From positions 88,358 through 152,357 of the forward strand of contig NZ_JANQJQ010000011.1 of the NCBI RefSeq assembly GCF_028281565.1: DNA of 64,000 bases, written 5' to 3'. The notes under the pieces are model-generated. The model did no database searches. It saw nothing but the letters and a program-made list of their open reading frames with translations, and was not told the DNA's origin. Source of the stretch: Seonamhaeicola sp. Its GTDB lineage: Bacteria; Bacteroidota; Bacteroidia; Flavobacteriales; Flavobacteriaceae. Shown here in pieces: positions 54,565 through 62,730 of the stretch (position 1 is the stretch's first letter; each line of letters begins with the position of its first letter). The translations under genes were made by a program, and so were the position numbers.

Positions 54565-55488
54565 TTAGTTATGCAGATTTTTTGATTTTAAATATTCCAA
54601 CAAATCTCTTGGCCTATCAGTAATGAGTATATTAGCTCCTCTTTCTATTACCCAACCCCACGATCCTTCAGGATCTTCTACTGCAAGATTGTCATCATGC
54701 CCAGCACAAAGGGAAGCCCAAAGCACATCTACACATATAGCGTGTTGGTTCTCTTTTATCTGATCAAAAGCATTTATTGAAGGACAATCCTCCGAATCAA
54801 ATCCAATTTCAAAGGCCACCGGATCGTTATTATCAATATGCCCCTGGACAAACGACGGAACATCCTCCAGAGAAGTGCAATTAAATGCCGGCATAAGCAA
54901 TATCTCATCAATTGTAGTTCCGTAATCTTTTTTTGAATCGCTATAGGTCTTGGTTGTAATAAATATTACCTGATTTTGCATTTCTAAATCCTTAACAATG
55001 CTATAGGCTTGAGGAATGTGATCATAACACTTATCTAACTTTACCAGTATTTTACCCTTCGCTTCTTCCAGTGCCTCTTTTAATGTTGGGATAGTAAATT
55101 TAGTTTCCTGACCAATACCATTTAACAAAGGAATCTTTACTAATGAATCCAATAAAAAATCCTTTACCTCTCCTGATGAATCTGTCATTCTATCCAATGT
55201 TTCATCATGAAAAACTACTAGTTCTCCGTCTTTAGTTTTTCTTACATCTATTTCCACCAGGTCAATCCCCATCTTGATACAGTTTCTAATTGCCTGTAAT
55301 GAATTTTCCGGTGAATTTCTCCAATCACCCCTATGGGCCCCTATAAGTATGTAATCCTTAGATGGCGTTCTAAATAAATTAAGAAGTGATTCAATTTTAT
55401 TTACTTCAATATTGGTATTATCAGAAGGTTTTTGATTCCTACATGAAAACATAATAAGTACCAATACTATAATGATTCTGTATTTCAT
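54565..55488 (-). CDS. Glycerophosphodiester phosphodiesterase lipoprotein (locus 2)
   Basis: 307 residues, lipoprotein signal IIIVLVLIMFSC. GDPD motifs: IGAHRGDWRNSPENSLQAIR near residue 48, IDLVEIDVRKTKDGELVVFH near 75-94 with DETLDRMTDSSGEV following, ILVKLDKCYDHIP near 151, and a late ILITDRPRDLLEYLKSK. It cleaves glycerophosphodiesters outside the cytoplasm. It is a clear paralogue of the locus 1 enzyme (shared P-E-N-S-L-Q-A-I and E-I-D-V-R-K-T blocks). It follows susD after a 193-base spacer holding a hairpin. Confidence 0.92.
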   Translation of the reverse strand: MKYRIIIVLVLIMFSCRNQKPSDNTNIEVNKIESLLNLFRTPSKDYILIGAHRGDWRNSPENSLQAIRNCIKMGIDLVEIDVRKTKDGELVVFHDETLDRMTDSSGEVKDFLLDSLVKIPLLNGIGQETKFTIPTLKEALEEAKGKILVKLDKCYDHIPQAYSIVKDLEMQNQVIFITTKTYSDSKKDYGTTIDEILLMPAFNCTSLEDVPSFVQGHIDNNDPVAFEIGFDSEDCPSINAFDQIKENQHAICVDVLWASLCAGHDDNLAVEDPEGSWGWVIERGANILITDRPRDLLEYLKSKNLHN

Positions 55489-55618
55489 TTTAATTTTATC
55501 TTAGTTACTCGTTCGTTCAGTTATTATGTTTTTGATACACATTTTAAGAACCCCCTTTTTCTACACACCTTGATTTGCAGAAAAGTTTATCAAACATTGT
55601 TGCATCGAATTGATTTAA

Positions 55619-55645
55619 AGAGAGGAGAAATAATTTCTCCCCTCT
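55619..55645 (-). terminator. Hairpin between susD and the GDPD gene (locus 2)
   Basis: The 12 bases at 55619-55630 pair with 55634-55645 around a TAA loop, with one A-C mismatch. It lies 37 bases past the susD stop, the same distance as in locus 1. No strong T-run follows on the minus strand. It probably sets the susCD mRNA level relative to downstream genes. Confidence 0.55.
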
Positions 55646-55681
55646 AAAAGACTAAACTCAATTAAAACTAAACTATGACTT

Positions 55682-57103
55682 TTAATAACCTGAATTCTGA
55701 GTAAGTAAACCAGAACTTGCGTCTATTTGGGTTTGAGGAATTGGGAAAAGCGTGTTGTTTTCATTCATTGAATAGGGCTCACCTTCAGTTATAAAGTGAG
55801 TATTCATAACTTCTACAGCCTTTCCGGTTCTAACAAGGTCAAACCATCTATGATTCTCTGTAGCTAATTCCCATCTTCTTTCATTGGACACTGCCATCCT
55901 AAAACTTTCCTGATCCGGCAAATGGATATTAGTTAAATCAGCTAATCCAGCTCTTTGGCGTATTTGATTCAAATATGTGAAAGCAAGACCTGAAGGGTCA
56001 TATGAAACTTCATTTAAAGCTTCAGCCAACATAAGTAAAGCATCAGCATACCTTAACACAATGAAATTTTTGTCACTGTCACCTTGAGAAGCAACCGGAC
56101 TCACTAATTTACCTGAATAGAAACGACCATCAAGAATGGATTTTACTGTTACGTCTCTTCTAAGGTCTGCCACATCAAATGAATCGTATAATTCTTGTGT
56201 AGGTATGTTATCGCCTAAGGTCGTCCCATTAATACCAAGTTCCGGTCCTGCAGATCTTGGCGCATAATTATTAGAAAAAGAGCTTCCTTCTCCAAAACCT
56301 CCACTTTTATATTGTATTTCGAAAATAGATTCCGCACTGTTTTCCGTACTAAAAACATCTTCAAAATTAGGCAACAAAGAATAATTCCCCACGACATCCT
56401 GTAAAGCAGATACCGCCTCTGAAAACTTCCCTTGTGTTAAATATACTTTACCCAAAAGTGCTTGAGCCGCACCTTCCGTAACTCTTCCAATATTATCTGG
56501 AGTAGCTGGTAATTCTGTTATACATTGGATTAGGTCATTTTCTATTTGAGTATATACCTGAGAGGATGGTGTCCTAGCATGTTGGAAGGACTCGAAAGCA
56601 TCTTCAGTCTCTGTTAATATCAACGGTACATCACTCCAAAATCTCACCATATTGAAATATGTCAGAGCTCTTATAAAGCGAACTTCTCCTTTGCGCTTAG
56701 TTTTTGTTGATTCACTCATATCATCCACTAAATCAATTCTATTTAAAACTAAGTTGGCCTGCTGAATGGTTTGATACATGCTTACCCATGTTTCATTAAT
56801 CCTCCTGTTAGCTGATTCTAATGAAAATGTCTCAAAGTTTCCAAATTGACCGGCATTAACAGTTAAGTCTTCCAGATTAGTATTATCAGATCTTACTTCT
56901 GAAAAGAATGAAAAATGATATCCATATTGTTCTATTGTCTGTAAACCACTGTATACACCTGCTACAGCATTTTCAATATCCACAGCAGTATCGAAAGCAC
57001 CATTAAATCCCGTTTCTGATATCGGCTCTAAATCAAGTTCTTTGTCGCACGAAACAAAAAAGGTAAATGTGATTATTAAGCTATATATTATATATTTTCT
57101 CAT
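55682..57103 (-). CDS. SusD/RagB-family outer-membrane lipoprotein (locus 2)
   Basis: 473 residues from ATG at 57101-57103; the longer open frame from 57172 would overlap susC and hide the lipoprotein signal IIYSLIITFTFFVSC. SusD marks: EPISETGFNGAFDTAVDIEN near residue 26, VRFIRALTYFNMVRFWSDVP near 146, ENHRWFDLVRTGKAVEVMN near 419 and LFPIPQTQIDASS at the end. It forms the surface lid of the adjacent SusC. The start is 11 bases after susC. Confidence 0.95.
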   Translation of the reverse strand: MRKYIIYSLIITFTFFVSCDKELDLEPISETGFNGAFDTAVDIENAVAGVYSGLQTIEQYGYHFSFFSEVRSDNTNLEDLTVNAGQFGNFETFSLESANRRINETWVSMYQTIQQANLVLNRIDLVDDMSESTKTKRKGEVRFIRALTYFNMVRFWSDVPLILTETEDAFESFQHARTPSSQVYTQIENDLIQCITELPATPDNIGRVTEGAAQALLGKVYLTQGKFSEAVSALQDVVGNYSLLPNFEDVFSTENSAESIFEIQYKSGGFGEGSSFSNNYAPRSAGPELGINGTTLGDNIPTQELYDSFDVADLRRDVTVKSILDGRFYSGKLVSPVASQGDSDKNFIVLRYADALLMLAEALNEVSYDPSGLAFTYLNQIRQRAGLADLTNIHLPDQESFRMAVSNERRWELATENHRWFDLVRTGKAVEVMNTHFITEGEPYSMNENNTLFPIPQTQIDASSGLLTQNSGY

Positions 57104-57114
57104 TTTTATGCTAT

Positions 57115-60100
57115 TTAAAAAGTTAACTTCAAACCAAATGAAATTGATTTCTCTACAGGATACCCAGACCAATCCATACCCGGTTCAAGCACTCCATTAC
57201 CATTAGGTTGTGGATTAGTTTCGGGGTTGTACAATGGATAATCGGTCCATGTAATTAAATTTTTACCGGACACGTACAATCTTGCTCTTTCAAAAGGTAA
57301 TTTATCAAGTATACTTTCACCAAGGTTATACCCAAGCGTAATATTTCTCAACCTTACATAAGAGGCATCTTTTATTTTTAAATCAGAGTTTTGAGAAAAA
57401 CCTCCACCGATCTCATCTCTAGTTGGTCTTGCATATTCACCATTATTAGGATTTCCTTCAGAGATAAAATAGTTATCACTGATTTCAGAAAATATACTTC
57501 CCTGAACACGAGGCGTGTAATTAACAAATTGACCATTTAAAAATAAATCATAACCTTGAGCACCCTGAATTAAGAAGCTCAAATCAAAATTCTTGTATTC
57601 AAATTTGTTTGTAATACCGAACGTATAATCCGGATAAGGATCTCCTATTATCGTTCTGTCATTAGCATCAATAACTCCATCTGAGTTCACATCTTCATAC
57701 TTATAGTTACCTACAGTTGCTCCAGGATAAGAAGCTGAACTTGCCAAATCTGAAGCTGTCTCATATAAACCAATGTGATTATAGCCATAGAACATACCGA
57801 TTGGGTCACCCACTCTTGTTAAATGAAGGAACACCGAACTAATTTCATCCTGACCAGGACCAAGTTTTAGCACTTCATTTTTGTTCGTTGAAAAGTTAAA
57901 GCCAGGACTCCATCTAACATCACCAATTTTGAAATCACCTAGTACGTTCAACTCAAATCCCTTATTACTAATTTCACCAAAGTTCTTTAAGGAAGTTGAA
58001 TATCCACCAGATGCTGGTGTTGGAACATTTAATAATAGATTTGAAGTTTTGGCATCATAATAATCTGCAACAATCTTAACCTTGTTATCTAGAATTGCCA
58101 ACTCAAAACCTATATCTAAAGTTTCGTTTGTTTCCCAAGATAGATTCGCGTTAGGCGAAGTATCCAATTCATAGGTATTTACCTGACTGTCATCAAATAC
58201 ATAACCACCTTGTCGAACTAAAGGAATTGCTCCGTAATTAGGTATATTGTCATTACCGGTACGACCCCAACTAGCTCTAATCTTTAATTCATCTATACCA
58301 TTTACATCAAAGAAATCCTCTTGAGATACTCTCCAACCAGCTGAAATAGCGGGAAACCATCCATATTTATTGTTTTTACCAAATCTTGAAGACCCGTCCC
58401 TTCTCAATGAAGCAGCCAGTAAATACTTGTCTTTGTAATCATATTGAATTCTTCCGAAGTAGGAAACCAATGCAGATTCTTCCTCCCATGTACCCGTCTC
58501 TTGTAACCTAAAATTACCAGTAGCTCTGTTGGTAGCACTTACAATTGTTCCTGCATTTAGCGTTCTTACATTGTCATCTGAAAATCCTTCCGCAATGATA
58601 TTATCTATAAACAAATTATCTTTTTGGTATGAAAATCCTAAAAGACCATTAATAGTATGATCACCTATTTTTTTGTTATAAGACAGTGTATTTTCAAACA
58701 AGTAATTTCTATTTAGGTCATCTCTTTTACGTCCTAATGCAGTTGTAGGGCCAGCATCTACATAACTAGCTGCCGAACTTGGTCTAAAGAACCTGTTCGT
58801 AGTATTAAAATAACTTCCTCCTAAATACGTCTTAAAATTAAGACCATCTATTAATTCGTAATCAAAATATATACCTCCAAAAAGGTTAAAGCGATTTTCT
58901 TCGCTATCGATTTGAGTGGCTAATGCCAAAGGGTTTACAACTCCCCTCATCCCATAAGGTATCCCTTCAGTAATTTGTGTACTTTGGGCTAGGTTTCCTT
59001 CTGAATCATATGGTGAAAAATAAGGTAATGACATATTGATACCTATCAGAAGTCCATCCTGCCAATGACCTCCTTCAATAATCTCATCTGAAGTTGAAAA
59101 TGACGGGCTTAAATTCATACCAAAAGTAAGACGGTCACTTATGTTAGCTTCTAAATTAGCTCTGAGGTTGAACCTTTCATAACCAGTACCAACAATGATT
59201 CCTTCTTGATCCAGATAACCACCGGAGATATAGTATTTTAAATTTTTTGACCCCTTTTTAACTGAAAAATGGTAATTGTTTATAGTTGCATTTCTAAAAA
59301 CAACGTCTTGCCAATCTGTATTTGGCAGACCTGGTTCATTATTTAGGTAAGGCAACATAAAAGGAGGTAATTGATATTTAATTGGTCTCACACTATTAGG
59401 ATCTGAAGCCGACCCTCCTAGGTCTTCCCATGCATTATTTAAACTGGCTGCTTGATATCTTGCAAGTTCATAACCATCCATAAAATCAATTTTATTAGAA
59501 ACGGTTTGAATACCAGTACTTACATCAAAAGTAAACTCAGCTTTATCATTAAATCTCCCTTCTTTTGTAGTGACAAGTATAACTCCATTTGCCCCTCTAG
59601 AGCCATATATTGAGGCTGAAGCTGCATCCTTTAAAATATCAACAGATGCAATATCATTTCCAGAAATGGCATCTAATCCTACTCCTGAAGGTAATGGCAA
59701 ACCATCTAAAACTATCAAAGGATTTGAGCCGGCAGTTAGCGTACCAATACCTCTAATATCAATTTTGCTATCCCCACCTGGCTTACCTGTGGATTCGACT
59801 GCCCTCACACCAGGTAATACCCCTGTTAATGCTTGTTCAAAAGAAGCATTTGGGATTTCTTCAACACCCTGATAATCTAACTTAGCAACAGCAGAAGAAG
59901 TTTTGACTCTTGATTGCGTTCCATAACCCACTACAACAACTTCATCAAGACTGGCAGTATCCTCCTGCAAAACAATATTTAAAGTGGCATTGCCTGCAAT
60001 AAGCACCTCTTTTGTTTGATAGCCTATGAATGAAATTACCAAAGTAGCATCGCTACTTGATACGGTTAAGGAGTAATTACCATCAAAATCGGTTTGAGTT

Positions 60101-60579
60101 CCATTAGTTGTTCCCTTTTCAATAATATTTGCTCCGGGCAAAGGCTGTCCGTTTTGGTCCGTGACGATACCCGAAACTTGAAATTCCTGCGGCTTATCTA
60201 CAATTTTTTGTTCTTTCTTCTTTATAAGAACATCATAATCATTAGTTATCGTGATTTCAAAATCGCCATTAAACAAACTCTGCTTAAGCAACTTGCTTGT
60301 TTTAATCACTCCCTTTTTAACTTTTATATTAGGAAACTCTTTAAAAATACCTTCCTCATAAAAAAAATTATAATCTGTTTGAGCCATAATAAGATCAAAC
60401 ACCTCATCAACAGTAAGTGTCTTATCTTCTTCAATGATAATTTTAGAATTTTGGGATACAATATCATTGGGTGTTAAAGAGAATACTGTAGCACAAAACA
60501 GAAAAATGAAAGTTCTCATAAGGGTTATAATAAGCCCCTTCTTATACAGAAAGAGGGTATTACTTAATTTAATTTTCAT
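57115..60579 (-). CDS. SusC/RagA TonB-dependent receptor with STN signalling domain (locus 2)
   Basis: 1154 residues. Same plan as the locus 1 receptor: signal region, STN domain (about 50-110, LTVDEVFDLIMAQTDYNFFY), carboxypeptidase-like sandwich (QPLPGANIIEKGTTNGTQTD near 138), plug from VVVGYGTQ, and a barrel ending KSISFGLKLTF. The N-terminal 215 residues resemble locus 1 closely, the barrel much less, so the two receptors probably take different ligands while using a common signalling front. Its start codon overlaps an exact plus-strand TAnnTTTG box. Confidence 0.95.
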   Translation of the reverse strand: MKIKLSNTLFLYKKGLIITLMRTFIFLFCATVFSLTPNDIVSQNSKIIIEEDKTLTVDEVFDLIMAQTDYNFFYEEGIFKEFPNIKVKKGVIKTSKLLKQSLFNGDFEITITNDYDVLIKKKEQKIVDKPQEFQVSGIVTDQNGQPLPGANIIEKGTTNGTQTDFDGNYSLTVSSSDATLVISFIGYQTKEVLIAGNATLNIVLQEDTASLDEVVVVGYGTQSRVKTSSAVAKLDYQGVEEIPNASFEQALTGVLPGVRAVESTGKPGGDSKIDIRGIGTLTAGSNPLIVLDGLPLPSGVGLDAISGNDIASVDILKDAASASIYGSRGANGVILVTTKEGRFNDKAEFTFDVSTGIQTVSNKIDFMDGYELARYQAASLNNAWEDLGGSASDPNSVRPIKYQLPPFMLPYLNNEPGLPNTDWQDVVFRNATINNYHFSVKKGSKNLKYYISGGYLDQEGIIVGTGYERFNLRANLEANISDRLTFGMNLSPSFSTSDEIIEGGHWQDGLLIGINMSLPYFSPYDSEGNLAQSTQITEGIPYGMRGVVNPLALATQIDSEENRFNLFGGIYFDYELIDGLNFKTYLGGSYFNTTNRFFRPSSAASYVDAGPTTALGRKRDDLNRNYLFENTLSYNKKIGDHTINGLLGFSYQKDNLFIDNIIAEGFSDDNVRTLNAGTIVSATNRATGNFRLQETGTWEEESALVSYFGRIQYDYKDKYLLAASLRRDGSSRFGKNNKYGWFPAISAGWRVSQEDFFDVNGIDELKIRASWGRTGNDNIPNYGAIPLVRQGGYVFDDSQVNTYELDTSPNANLSWETNETLDIGFELAILDNKVKIVADYYDAKTSNLLLNVPTPASGGYSTSLKNFGEISNKGFELNVLGDFKIGDVRWSPGFNFSTNKNEVLKLGPGQDEISSVFLHLTRVGDPIGMFYGYNHIGLYETASDLASSASYPGATVGNYKYEDVNSDGVIDANDRTIIGDPYPDYTFGITNKFEYKNFDLSFLIQGAQGYDLFLNGQFVNYTPRVQGSIFSEISDNYFISEGNPNNGEYARPTRDEIGGGFSQNSDLKIKDASYVRLRNITLGYNLGESILDKLPFERARLYVSGKNLITWTDYPLYNPETNPQPNGNGVLEPGMDWSGYPVEKSISFGLKLTF

Positions 60580-60591
60580 AAATTTGTGTGT

Positions 60592-60683
60592 TATTAATTA
60601 GTTAAACATTTAGTTAATTGATAATGAATTCAAGAGGATAGAGTTTTAGACTTTGCCGAGTTAGACTTTATCCTTCTTTTTTT
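60592..60683 (+). ncRNA. Candidate antisense RNA over the susC leader (locus 2)
   Basis: TAAATTTG at 60579-60586 is an exact plus-strand -7 box. The predicted RNA ends at an 11-bp hairpin (60634-60644 with 60665-60675, two G-U pairs, 20-base loop) followed by T7 at 60677-60683. It would be about 92 nt and complementary to the untranslated leader of susC. No -33 TTG is clear. The layout equals locus 1 in stem, loop size and T-run, and resembles DonS-type RNAs of Bacteroides fragilis. Confidence 0.55.
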
Positions 60684-60733
60684 AGATTGTTTTTTTACTC
60701 CATAGGCACAGTTTTATTTATTGTGGTTAATAA

Positions 60734-61918
60734 TTACTTTAATATAATTGTCTTATCCTTTATTTCGTAAGATTTAAGTTTATCGGAAAGCATTAATGAC
60801 AAAATTCTTTCAATACTTCGATCTTTGTTCAGGTTCCCTTTAAATTTAATCGATTCCAGTTCCTTATTTGCAAATACAACATCTACATCGTACCATCTGG
60901 ATATCACTTTCATAACGTCTTTTAATGGCTTACCCTTGAAGCTAAATACGCCTCTTCTCCACGACGTTTCTGAATTCACATCTACTGTAGTAATTTTAAA
61001 TTCTGCAGTTTCCATGCTTAAAACTGACTGGTAATTGGGAGTCAAATTTCGAGTAACACCCTGTTGATTCGCAACAATGACCTTACCTTCTACAAGCGTA
61101 GTATAAATATTGGTTTCGTCTCTATAAGCTTTGATATTGAACTCTGTACCCAAAACCTCTACCTCTTGAGACTTATTTAGTACGATAAACTTGGAACCAT
61201 TGTTTTCTGAACTAGGCGTTACGTCAAAATAGGCCTCTCCATACACCAATTCCACCTGACGCGTTTCCCCGTCAATGAAACTTACCGGATATTTTAACTG
61301 GGACTCCGAATTTAACCAAACTTCCGTTCCATCCGACAGTACTATATGAAATTGCCCGCCTCTAGGAATTGTTAAGTAGTTATAAGTAAGTTCTTTTGTT
61401 TTTCTATTACCGGCAGCATAAACAATTTGCTCTCCGTTACTATTAGCATTTGAGGTTTGGAAAGCAGTTCCTTTTTCCAAAGGAACTTGCTCTCCATTAG
61501 CTAAAGTTAGGGTCGCTTTATCCGTACCAGGTTCTATTAGATTGGTATCAACAATACTTGGGGTTTCAACATGATTTGTTCTGCTATTAAGCAAATTATC
61601 TTTAAAAAAGTAAGCAGTAGCTAACAAGCCCACAAACACAGCAGCTGCCGCATACTTATGCCAGGGCCTATTAAATAATTTGACGACTCTTTTAGGTTTA
61701 TTTTGAACTTTCCCGAACTTGGCTTCTATAGCCTCCCAAGCTCTGTCTTTATTAATGGTTGAATATGAGGAAACCTTATCTACTAAATCTTCAATTTTGA
61801 CATTATCTGAAAAAGGGAGCTTATGATTTAGCCTCTCTAAATCTGTTTTTTCCAAATCTGTTAAAACTTTTAGTTTTTCCTTAATTATCAATCGCGATAT
61901 GTGGAAAACATCTTTCAT
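60734..61918 (-). CDS. FecR-family anti-sigma factor (locus 2)
   Basis: 394 residues. N-terminal sigma-binding domain (about 1-80), membrane helix (about 91-108, YAAAAVFVGLLATAYFF), periplasmic FecR domain with LTIPRGGQFHIVLSDGTEVW and EVLGTEFNIKAYRDE, and a C-terminal DUF4974-like domain. The middle 200 residues are almost the same as in the locus 1 protein, including FFKDNLLNSRTNH after the helix, but the N-terminal domain is unrelated. It gates the sigma factor encoded just upstream. Confidence 0.93.
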   Translation of the reverse strand: MKDVFHISRLIIKEKLKVLTDLEKTDLERLNHKLPFSDNVKIEDLVDKVSSYSTINKDRAWEAIEAKFGKVQNKPKRVVKLFNRPWHKYAAAAVFVGLLATAYFFKDNLLNSRTNHVETPSIVDTNLIEPGTDKATLTLANGEQVPLEKGTAFQTSNANSNGEQIVYAAGNRKTKELTYNYLTIPRGGQFHIVLSDGTEVWLNSESQLKYPVSFIDGETRQVELVYGEAYFDVTPSSENNGSKFIVLNKSQEVEVLGTEFNIKAYRDETNIYTTLVEGKVIVANQQGVTRNLTPNYQSVLSMETAEFKITTVDVNSETSWRRGVFSFKGKPLKDVMKVISRWYDVDVVFANKELESIKFKGNLNKDRSIERILSLMLSDKLKSYEIKDKTIILK

Positions 61919-62030
61919 CTACTTGTGCATTTACATATAGAACAACTTATATTGAAAAAGGTACTATTAAAACTTGCAATTTTTTTAAAAAAACCACAAA
62001 AAACACATTAAACAGCAGTAAATGAGATAT

Positions 62031-62573
62031 TTAATACACTAACAAGAAGTAAATAAGTGTATCATATTCAGCAAATTGCTCTCTTAATATTTTATAAGAT
62101 TGTGATTTAAGCGTCTTTACCGTTTGTAGTTTGATTTCCAGTTCCTCGGCAATGTCACTGTTTTTAAGACCTTTAAGACTTAACTTGATGATTTCTTGCT
62201 TTCGCTCAGGAAGTTTACTGATAGCCTGGTACAGTTGCCTTACCACTTCTTCCTCTAAAATTTGTTTTAGAAACAACGTATCATCTTCCAATGCTTTTAC
62301 AGTACTAGCTGCAAATTTGTCTTTTACCTTGTTATGCTTAATAACATTATAACATTTGTTTCTGGTAGTTTTATAGAGATACGCTTTAAGGGATACTTCG
62401 TCCGGAAAACTATTTTCCTTTTCCCAAAGCCCTACAAAAATGTCCTGAACCAAATCCTCACATTCATCTTTTAGGGTTAAAAAACGATTGGCATATTGAA
62501 CAAGTGCTTCATAATACGTGTCAAAAATGTTCTTTAAATCGTCTTTAGAGAGTATGTTGTTATTGGTCACCAA
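62031..62573 (-). CDS. ECF RNA polymerase sigma factor (locus 2)
   Basis: 180 residues. Region 2 has ECEDLVQDIFVGLWEKENSF near 37-56; region 4 has LKNSDIAEELEIKLQTVKTL near 133-152. It is the SusC-linked sigma type that reads the susCD promoter when freed by FecR. No ATG precedes the conserved region: the start is TTG at 62571-62573 or the adjacent GTG at 62570. Its N-terminal and region 4 sequences differ clearly from the locus 1 sigma factor. The fecR start is 112 bases downstream. Confidence 0.93.
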   Translation of the reverse strand: MVTNNNILSKDDLKNIFDTYYEALVQYANRFLTLKDECEDLVQDIFVGLWEKENSFPDEVSLKAYLYKTTRNKCYNVIKHNKVKDKFAASTVKALEDDTLFLKQILEEEVVRQLYQAISKLPERKQEIIKLSLKGLKNSDIAEELEIKLQTVKTLKSQSYKILREQFAEYDTLIYFLLVY

Positions 62574-62730
62574 ATGAACTTATCAATAATTAGCAGGCAT
62601 CATTATTTAGCAAATTAAATAAAATAATGTCAACTATTTTGTTATCTAATTATCAATTTTATGCAAAGTAGGTGAAATAGCACCAGTACTTATTTACTTA
62701 AGCTACAGGATGGCTTTGCAAATTCTTTTA

